DNA from: JADJYF01 sp043782755
GTDB taxonomy: Bacteria > Pseudomonadota > Gammaproteobacteria > Ga0077536
DNA length: 23,831 bases
Assembly (NCBI GenBank): GCA_043782755.1
Contig: JAYWAC010000294.1
Span: 1-23,831 of the forward strand
Direction of reading: 5' to 3'
This document shows positions 1-8,300 of this stretch, piece by piece. The notes below the pieces were generated by a model. That model did not search any database. It was given only the letters and a program-made list of their open reading frames with translations, and was not told the DNA's origin. Both the position numbers and the translations under genes were made by a program. Every line of letters starts with the position of its first letter. Position 1 is the first letter of the stretch.

Positions 1-479
1 GAATTGGTTTCGATGACCGAGCTGTCGAACTTGAAGTTGATACCAGTCAGGCTCAGCAGCAGATCCGGGCAGCCATTCACATCGACCTTGGTGCCTGAGG
101 GTGTGTTGGGGCAACGGTCCAGACGATCGACGACGCCATCACCATCACTGTCGATGTCGGGTGCCATGACGGGTGCTGGAGCGATGGGCATCGCGGCGAT
201 GCGCGTGTCCTTGGTGGTGGTGGTGGCGGCTTCGGTGGTGGTGACCGGATCGCGTTCGTGACAGGCCAGTGCGCCGAGCAACGCGCCAACACCGACACCG
301 GCGCCTATCGGGCCAGCAGCGACGCTGATGATGGCGGCCGTGCCACCACCGAGCACCCCACCGACAACGGTGCAGAAAGGATCGATGCCGTTAGTGGGCT
401 TGCCGCCTTGCGATGCGCAGCCGGCGACCATCACCACCAGCACGGCGGCGAGCAGTACGCGTAAGAATTGAAACTTCAT
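1..479 (-). CDS. OmpA-family lipoprotein with TSP3 calcium repeat (partial, C-terminus outside window)
   Basis: The gene starts at 479 (ATG, preceded by AGAGGT) and runs off the left edge, so only the first 159 residues are visible. Residues 1-20 are a lipoprotein signal peptide ending in VAGC, with Cys21 as the lipidation site. Residues 37-73 are Gly/Ala-rich and resemble a glycine-zipper segment. A Thr/Ala/Pro linker follows. Residues 108-139 form a thrombospondin type-3 repeat (DIDSDGDGVVDRLDRC...NGCPD), which in this family binds calcium. The last residues (GINFKFDSSVIE) match the first strand of an OmpA C-terminal peptidoglycan-binding domain. Inference: an outer-membrane lipoprotein that tethers the membrane to peptidoglycan. 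It is separated from the upstream ferritin gene by 230 bp and is probably transcribed alone. Confidence 0.85.
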   Translation of the reverse strand, partial: MKFQFLRVLLAAVLVVMVAGCASQGGKPTNGIDPFCTVVGGVLGGGTAAIISVAAGPIGAGVGVGALLGALACHERDPVTTTEAATTTTKDTRIAAMPIAPAPVMAPDIDSDGDGVVDRLDRCPNTPSGTKVDVNGCPDLLLSLTGINFKFDSSVIETN

Positions 480-601
480 GATGTCTACCTCTTGGATACT
501 GTCGCTCTAGCCGACACTCAATGTTGAATTGCCTGATGCTGGTCGCAGGGGACCGCAGTGATGCGCCATGCAACACAGGCCGCAGGGCGCAGGCCAGAAG
601 T

Positions 602-624
602 CATCGCCGGTTTATCAGGCGATG
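602..624 (-). terminator. Possible stem-loop downstream of the ferritin gene
   Basis: A perfect 7-bp inverted repeat, CATCGCC and GGCGATG, flanks a 9-nt loop 86 nt downstream of the ferritin stop. No T-tract follows on the minus strand, so terminator function is uncertain. Confidence 0.3.
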
Positions 625-709
625 GCATCGTTGGCACGATCTGATTCTGGTCCTGGGCCCAAGACCTATCGGTGCGCTGGCATACATTGATCTGCGTGTG
701 AGCAGCGAC

Positions 710-1255
710 TCAGACATGAGACGGCAGGCCCGCCAGCAGGCCGGACAGTTCGTCGGCGTGCTTTTCTTCCACCAACAGGATCTCGCGTAACAACTGACCG
801 GTGGTCGGATCGTCATCACCCAGGTAGCGAATCATTTCGCGATAGCTGTCAACGGCAATGCGTTCGGCGACAAGGTTTTCTCGAATCATTTCCACCAACG
901 TGCCGGCGGCCACGTATTCGGCATGGCTGCGGGTGCTCAGACCATCGGGATCAAAATCCGGCTCGCCACCCAGTTGCACGATACGTTCCGCCAGTCTATC
1001 GGCATGGCCCTGTTCTTCGTTGGAATGGACCAGAAATTCATCGGCTGGATTCTTGGCCTGTATGCCGCGCGCCATGAAGTGATGGCGACGATAGCGCAGC
1101 ACACAGACCATCTCGGTCGCCAAGGCTTCGTTCAGCATTTTCAGCACTGCGATGCGATCAGCGGCATAGCCGGCCGTGACAGCGCCTTCGTCTATATGAG
1201 CACGCGCCTGGGCGCGCAGCGTTTTGACGTCGGTGAGGGTGGGTTTTGTGGTCAT
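710..1255 (-). CDS. Bacterioferritin-like ferritin, non-haem type
   Basis: A 181-aa four-helix ferritin-like protein. The start at 1255 is preceded by CGGAGA. A longer reading frame to 1360 exists, but its extra residues do not look like ferritin and overlap the end of the dismutase gene. Aligned by eye with E. coli bacterioferritin, all six ferroxidase ligands appear present: Glu48, Glu81, His84, Glu131, Glu163 and His166 (motifs NEEQGH and LVEEKH). The position of the haem-ligand Met52 of E. coli Bfr is Gln82 here, so haem binding as in Bfr is unlikely. The inferred role is iron oxidation and storage or DNA/iron protection in the cytoplasm. It lies 37 bp after the superoxide dismutase gene on the same strand, which fits a peroxide/superoxide and iron detoxification operon. 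It could be a Dps-like variant; the class is sure, the exact subfamily is not. Confidence 0.88.
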   Translation of the reverse strand: MTTKPTLTDVKTLRAQARAHIDEGAVTAGYAADRIAVLKMLNEALATEMVCVLRYRRHHFMARGIQAKNPADEFLVHSNEEQGHADRLAERIVQLGGEPDFDPDGLSTRSHAEYVAAGTLVEMIRENLVAERIAVDSYREMIRYLGDDDPTTGQLLREILLVEEKHADELSGLLAGLPSHV

Positions 1256-1292
1256 GACTGTCTCCGTTGGAAGTTTGTATGTGGACTTGTGT

Positions 1293-1970
1293 TTAATGCA
1301 CTGCTTCAAGGGCAACAGCTGCTTCGCCGTGGGCTGCGTCCTGCGCCACACCCACGGCATTGGCCAGCCGTGCCGTCACCGCGTTCCAATCAACCACAGA
1401 CCACCAGTCACGCAGATAGTCGGCGCGCCGATTCTGGTGTTTGAGGTAGTAGGCGTGCTCCCACACATCGTTCACCAGCAGCGGGTGATAGCCATCGCTG
1501 AGCGGATTGTCGTGTTCGTTGGTGGTCATGATGTGCAAGCCGAGCTGCGGCGCAGGACCGGCCACCAGCCATACCCAGCCGGCGCCGAAATGTTTGGTGC
1601 CAGCCAGTTCGAACTGGCTCTTGAAGGCCTCGAAGCTGACAAAGTCGCGCGCAAGGGCGATGGCCAAAGCGCCTGTCGGTGTGCCACCACCGGTGGCGGA
1701 CATGCTGGTCCACAACAGGCTGTGATTGAGATGGCCGCCGGCCTGATGACGTAGCTCGTTGCGGATCGCCAGCGGCACCTGACCGAGATTGCTCAACAAC
1801 CACGCCGTTGTCTTATCGCGCAACACGTCGGGCGCCGTCGCCAAAACGGTGTTCAAGGCGTTGACGTAGGCGGCGTGGTGCATGTCGTGATGCAGCGTCA
1901 TGGTGCGTGCATCGATAGTCGGTTCCAAAGCATCGATGGCATAGGGCAAGGGAGGGAGGTGATGAGCCAT
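1293..1970 (-). CDS. Superoxide dismutase, Fe/Mn family
   Basis: A 225-aa protein of normal length for the family. It converts superoxide to hydrogen peroxide and oxygen. The start MAHHLPPLPY at 1970 follows CAGGACA; the reading frame is open to 2033, but those residues are not family-like. Metal ligands are His27 (TLHHDMHH), His83 (GGHLNHSLLW), Asp168 and His172 (the DVWEHAYY signature). Tyr35 and His31, which line the substrate channel, are present. Gly78-Gly79 is the Mn-type arrangement. The second-shell Gln that E. coli MnSOD carries (Gln146, in NQDSPL) is His153 here (NEHDNPL), as in Fe-dependent actinobacterial and archaeal enzymes, so metal choice cannot be assigned as simple Mn. No signal peptide is seen, so it is cytoplasmic. 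It is the first gene of the unit with the ferritin, whose hydrogen peroxide-consuming chemistry complements it. Confidence 0.95.
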   Translation of the reverse strand: MAHHLPPLPYAIDALEPTIDARTMTLHHDMHHAAYVNALNTVLATAPDVLRDKTTAWLLSNLGQVPLAIRNELRHQAGGHLNHSLLWTSMSATGGGTPTGALAIALARDFVSFEAFKSQFELAGTKHFGAGWVWLVAGPAPQLGLHIMTTNEHDNPLSDGYHPLLVNDVWEHAYYLKHQNRRADYLRDWWSVVDWNAVTARLANAVGVAQDAAHGEAAVALEAVH

Positions 1971-2080
1971 GTCGGGTGTCCTGTCTAGAAAGACGGCGAT
2001 GTGCAAGCCGCGACTATGTTGTGTCGCTGCCATGAACTCTGTTCGTTCTGCCGCTTAGGTTGAGCGGGTGCGACGGGGGA

Positions 2081-2153
2081 GCGAATTCATTCGCACATTC
2101 GAGCCCGAATGAAATGGGTTGGTCAGATTTGTCGATGCGAATTCATTCGCACA
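2081..2153. promoter_or_regulatory. Three inverted repeats of one half-site between sod and the glucan synthase gene
   Basis: The 346-bp divergent gap (1971-2316) holds two identical 17-bp direct repeats, at 2081-2097 and 2137-2153. Each contains the inverted repeat GCGAAT-TC-ATTCGC. Between them, at 2096-2111, lies CATTCG-AGCC-CGAATG, using the same CGAAT/ATTCG half-site in the opposite arrangement. The two identical copies are 56 bp apart. This looks like a multi-site operator for a dimeric regulator acting on the leftward sod-ferritin unit, the rightward glucan synthase gene, or both. The regulator is not identified. Confidence 0.55.
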
Positions 2154-2316
2154 GGAGATTCATCGCAGGCTCAGGAATGCTGCAGCCACACTCTTCTGTG
2201 CGTTGGCAGACGGAGAGCGTAACTCGACCCCCGTATACCGAACTGTCTGCACACGGTGATGCTTTGCGTGTCACCAGCGCCACGGCGCGGCCCCTACCTA
2301 TGATCAATAGAAGACG

Positions 2317-5300
2317 ATGACCCGTAACAGATCACCACGCGGCGTGGCGCAAGCCGCTGTTGCTCAATTCCATCGGTGGCGCGAGCGCTTCGGCGGCACT
2401 GTTGCGTACGATGAGCAATTGCCCCTGCGCGCCGAGTTGTTCAACGTCGAACAAATGGAACAGCACGGCCAGGTCCTCGCCCACGCGCATGTGTTGGACG
2501 GCGCGGGCACGCCCGGCCGACTGCTGGCGCGCCTCGCGGCCAATCAGCAAGTGTTGGGTGACACCTGCAAATTATTGATGGCCGCCGTCAAGGAACGCCT
2601 GCCCATTGCGCCAGCCGGTGAATGGCTGCTCGACAACTACTATCTGATGGAAGAGCAGATCCGCACCGCTCGGCAACATCTGCCCAAAGCCTATAGTCGC
2701 GAGCTGCCGAGCCTGGCTCAAGGGCCGTCGCGCGGTTTGCCGCGGGTCTACGATCTGGCGCTTGAGGCCATCTCCCATGGCGATGGTCGGGTCGATGCCG
2801 AATCCCTGCATCGTTTCGTCGCGGCCTATCAGACCATCACGCCGCTGACGCTCGGCGAGTTGTGGGCCATCCCCATCATGCTGCGTCTCGCGTTGATCGA
2901 AAACCTGCGCCGTGTCGCTGCCCGCATCACCGCCGCGCGCCTGCATTTGAACCAGGCCTACCAGTGGGCGACTCTGATGATGGACGTCGCCGAACGCGAT
3001 CCCAAGAGCCTGATCCTGGTCATCGCCGACATGGCGCGCTCCGATCCGCCGATGGTCGGTGCTTTCGTCGCCGAACTCGCCCGTCACCTGCAGGGTCACG
3101 GCGCGGCGCTCGCGCTGGCTTTGAACTGGGTCGAGCAACGACTCGCCGAAGCGAGTCTGACCATTGAACGCATGGTGCAGTTGGAGAATCAGCAGCAGGC
3201 CGCCGACCAGGTCTCCATCAGTCGCAGCATCGGCAGCCTGCGTTTCCTCGGCGCGATGGACTGGCGCAGCTTTGTCGAAACTCGCAGTTTGGTTGAACAG
3301 ATGCTGCGCTCGGAGCACCAGGGCCTGTACGCGGCCATGGATTTCGCCACACGCGATCGTTATCGCCATGTCATCGAGCGTCTGTCACGCGGCTCGCACT
3401 TAGATGAAACGACGGTTGCCGCGAGTGTCGTCGCACTGGCGCGTCGTGGTGAGGCCGATGCGCCCGACAGTCCCCATCGCGGCCATCTGGGTTTTTATCT
3501 CATCGACCAGGGTCGCGCGGCGCTGGAAACCATGATCGGGTTTCGTGCCACCACCATCACCCGCCTACGTCGCGCGCTGGCCAGCAAACCGCTGTGCCTC
3601 ATGCTGGGCGCAGCCACCCTCATCACTGTGCTGCTGGCGATGGCGTTATTGATCCAAGCGCGACGCGGCGGCATACACGGCTGGCAGCTGGCCTGGCTCG
3701 CCGTCCCCGCATTGCTCGGCGCCAGTCAATTCGCCTCGGCCATGGTTAACTGGTTCGTCACCTTGATCGTCGCGCCACGCGTATTGCCGCGCATGGACTA
3801 CAGCCGTGGCGTGCCGTGTGCGATGCGCACGCTGGTGGTGGTGCCGGCCCTGCTGGTCGATACGCCGCATATCGATACTTTGCTCGAGACTCTCGAGGTG
3901 CACTTTCTCGGCAACCAGGACGAGTGCCTGCATTTCGCCCTGCTCACGGATTTCGCTGACGCCGCCTGCGAAGTGTTGAGCGAGGATGAGCCACTGCTGC
4001 GTCGTGCACGTAACGGCATCGAAGCCTTGAATGACAAATATCGTAGTGCCGACGGCGAGCGCTTCTTCCTGCTCCATCGGCCCCGTCGCTGGAGCGTTGG
4101 CGAGGGCGTGTGGATGGGCTTTGAGCGCAAGCGTGGCAAGCTCGCGGATTTGAACACCCTGCTGCGTGGCGGCGATGGGCAATGCTTCGCGTTGGTGGTC
4201 GGCGATATCGTCGCCTTGTCGCCGCTACGCTATGTCATCACGCTCGACACCGACACGCAGTTACCCCGTGATGCGGCGCGCGCGATGGTGGGCACCCTGG
4301 CCCATCCCTTGAATCGTGCGCGCTACGATTGTCAGGCGCGCCGCGTCATCGGTGGCTACGGCATTCTGCAGCCGCGCATGGCCGCGACGCTCGCGACCGC
4401 CAATCGCTCGCGCTACGCGACACTGTGCAGTAATGAGCCGGGCATTGACCCTTATACGCGCGCGACCTCGGACGTCTATCAGGACTTGTTTGGTGAAGGC
4501 TCTTTCATCGGCAAGGGCATCTATGAGGTCGATGCCTTTGAAAGCGCTCTGGCTGGACGCCTGCCGGAGAATCGCATTCTGAGTCACGACCTGCTGGAAG
4601 GTTGTTATGCGCGCTCAGGCATGTTGAACGATGTCCATCTGTTTGAAGAATATCCCGCCAGTTACGCCGCCGACGTGCAGCGCCAGCAGCGCTGGATACG
4701 CGGCGATTGGCAGATTGCGCACTGGTGTCTGCCGTGGGTGCCGGGCGCGACGGGTCAGCGCGAGAATAATCCCTTATCGGCCCTGTCCCGTTGGAAGATA
4801 GCCGACAACCTGCGTCGTCATCTCGCCGTGGTTGCCATGCTGGTGTTGTTGATGGTGGGCTTGGCGGGATTGCCGGCGCCGGCCCTGTGGACCATCACGG
4901 TGCTCGGCATCGCGCTGCTGCCGCCGGCCTTGATGACCCTGCTCGATGTGAGCCGCAAAGCCATCGGCGTACCGCCTACTGCCCATCTGCTCACCACCGC
5001 GCACGCCGCCGCCAGTCGTTTCGCGCTCAGCGCTTTCTATCTCGCCTGTCTGCCCTATGAGGCGCTATTCACGCTGCAAGCCGTGCTGCGTACCACCTGG
5101 CGTGTGCTGGTGTCGCGTCGCGATCTGCTTGAATGGCAGGTCTCGGGCCAGCGCCTCATGGGCGAACCGCAAGGCCTGCCTGCCGCTTATCGGCGTATGT
5201 GGATTGCGCCGCTCGCCGGCGCGCTGGTATTGACCGTCACCAGCGCGCGATCGCCAGCTCTGTGGAGTGCGGCGCCGCTGGCGGGACTGTGGTTGCTGGC

Positions 5301-8300
5301 ACCTTGTCTTGCATGGTACTTGAGTCGTCCGCAGACGCATGCGCGTCCGCAACTGGCCATTGAACAAACGCTTTTCCTGCGGCGTATCGCGCGCAAGACC
5401 TGGGCTTTCTTTGAACAGTGGGTCGGGCCCACTGATCATTGGTTGCCGCCGGACAATTACCAGGAAACACCCGGGCCGCTGCTCGCCCACCGCACTTCGC
5501 CGACCAACATCGGTTTAGGATTGCTTGCCAATCTCGCGGCCGCCGATTTCGCCTTCATCTCCGTCGGTCAGTTTCTCGAGCGCACCGCCAACAGCTTTGC
5601 CAGCATGTCGTTGCTGGCGCGTCATCAAGGCCATTTCTTCAACTGGTACGACACCCGCAGCTTGCAACCATTGCCGGCGCGTTATGTCTCGTCGGTCGAC
5701 AGTGGCAATCTGGCCGGCCATCTGCTGACCTTGCGTGCGGCGCTGGTGGCCTTGCCTGAGCAAGCGCTGGTGTCGGCTCAGCTGTTACCGTCACTGCGCG
5801 ATACGCTCGCGCTCGTCATCGAGGTCACAGCCGAAGAACAACGCGCACCATTGCTCCGACTGGCCGCTATTCTCGACGGCGCGACGACCAACGCAGCACC
5901 GCAGCTACACACTCTGTGGCAGGTGTTACAGCCGCTGGCCGTCGATGCCATGTCCTTGCATGACCGTGCTGCGCGCGACATCGAACCCGACAGCGACACG
6001 GACGACGCCGGCTATTGGTTGCAGGCCTTTGCCCGTCAATGCCGCGATCTGCGCGATGATCTGGTGTGGCTCATGCCGTGGTTATCGCTGTCACAAGCAC
6101 CTGTCGGTTGTGACGCCTTTGTCGCCCGCGACGACCTACGCAGTTTGCGCGAACTCAGTCAGGCGGATACCGATCTGCGCGACGTCAATGCGCAGCTCGC
6201 TGCTGGCCTAGATGAAGTTGCGACCAATTGGCTGGCGCAATGGCGCAGCCTGCGACTCGCAGGCGCAGCGCGCGCGAGTGATCGAATCGCGCAGGCCGCC
6301 GAGATGGTGATCGCGGCCGGCGATTTCGCGACCATGGATTTTCAATTCCTCTATGACCAAGATCGCCATCTGCTCGCCATCGGCTACAACGTCGACGAGT
6401 TTCGGCGCGACGATAGCTACTACGACTTGTTGGCCTCGGAAGCGCGCTTGTGCAACTTCGTCGCCATTGCCCAAGGCCAGCTGCCTCAGGAGTCGTGGTT
6501 CGCCCTCGGCCGGCGCCTGACCACGGCCGGCGGCGCGCCGGTGCTGGCCTCGTGGAGCGGCTCAATGTTCGAGTATCTGATGCCCTTGCTGGTGATGCCG
6601 AACTACGCCGCGACCTTGCTCGATCAGACTTGTCACGCAGCGGTCGCACGCCAGATTGCCTATGGCCAACAGCGCGCGCTGCCCTGGGGTGTGTCGGAAT
6701 CGGGCTATAACACCGTCGACGCCAGTCTCAACTATCAGTACCACGCTTTCGGCGTGCCGGGTTTGGGTTTGAAGCGTGGACTCGGTGACGACGCGGTGAT
6801 CACGCCCTATGCGACGGTATTGGCCTTGATGATCGCGCCCAAGGCCGCCTGCGCCAATCTCGAACGTCTGGTGGCGGCGGGCTTGGAAGGTCGCTACGGT
6901 TTCTTCGAGGCTATCGACTACACGACTAGCCGTCTCAAGCGCGGCGAGAGTAGCGCCATCGTGCGTTCCTATATGGCCCATCACCAAGGTATGAGTCTGC
7001 TGGCGCTGGATTCGCTCCTCAACGACCAGCCGATGCAGCGCCGCTTCGCTTCCGATCCGCAATGCCAGGCGACCTTGCTGCTGTTGCAAGAGCGTGTGCC
7101 CAAGACGTCGGCCTTTCATCGTGGTTTGAGCCAGGATACCGACGGCATGATTTTCCCCGATGCGGCGAGTGGTCTCGCCCAGGTGCCTCTCGGGCCGCGC
7201 ACGCCGACGCCGGAAGTGAATCTGCTGTCTAACGGGAATTACCACGTGGTGGTGACCAATGCCGGCGGCGGCTACAGTCGCTGGCACGATTTGGCGGTCA
7301 CGCGCTGGCGCGAGGATAGCAGCTGCGATCACTGGGGCAGTTTCATTTATCTGCGCGATCTCACTCGACACGAACTGTGGTCGGTGACCTATCAGCCGAC
7401 GCGACATGAGGCCACCAATTACGAAGCGGTGTTTTCCGAGGGACGCGCCGAGTTTCGGCGCCGCGATCACGAGATTGAAACCTACACCGAGATCGTCGTC
7501 TCGCCGGAAGACGATATCGAATTGCGCCGCGTGCGTGTGACCAACCGTTCGCGTGGGCGGCGCGTGCTGGAATTGACCAGCTATGCGGAAGTAGTACTGG
7601 CGACGCCGGCTGCGGACATGATGCAGCCGGCCTTCGGCAATCTGTTCGTTGAGACCGAGATCCTGTCGACCCGCCAGGCCATTCTGTGCACGCGCCGCCC
7701 GCGCTCGGTCGAAGAGCACAGCCCGTGGATGCTGCATTTGATGTCGGCCCATGGTGGCGAAATCGGCGCGGTGTCGTTTGAGACCGATCGCATGCGCTTC
7801 ATCGGTCGTGGCCGCGATCTGGCCACGCCGCTCGCCATGCTGGATGCCGGCGCGCTGTCAGGTAGCGCCGGCTCAGTACTCGATCCTATCGTTGCGATTC
7901 GCGTGTGTATCACGCTTGAGGCCGAACAGACCGCCATCATCGACTGGGTGACCGGTGCGGCAGACAGTCGCGAGACTTGTCTGCAATTGGTCGACAAGTA
8001 TCAAGATCGTCATATGGCCTCGCGGGTGTTTGAATTGGCGGCCACCCACAGCGGTGTGAGCTTGCGTCAGATCAATGCCAATGAGTCCGAGGTCGAAAAC
8101 TACCGTCGACTGGCCGGTGCGGTGCTGTTCGCTCACGCCGCGATGCGCGCCGATCCTCATTTACTGGCGGAAAACCGCCGTGGTCAGTCGGGGCTGTGGG
8201 GCTATGCGATTTCCGGCGACCTGCCGATTGTCCTGCTGAAGATGGCCGACAGCGAACACATCGAACTGGCGCGACAAGTCATCCAATGCCATGCCTATTG

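Noticed and set aside
923..1444. A 173-aa plus-strand frame across ferritin and the end of sod
   Set aside because: Antisense to two genes with intact metal sites.
2060..2320. An 86-aa plus-strand frame overlapping the glucan synthase start by ATGA
   Set aside because: It is built across the operator-like repeats, has no ribosome site and no protein-like composition; the overlap is probably chance.
2572..3369. A 265-aa minus-strand frame inside the glucan synthase gene
   Set aside because: Antisense shadow, His/Gln/Asp-rich without domain pattern.
6562..7752. A 396-aa minus-strand frame inside the glucan synthase gene
   Set aside because: Antisense to a clear coding gene with strong family motifs; composition is that of a codon shadow in GC-rich DNA.
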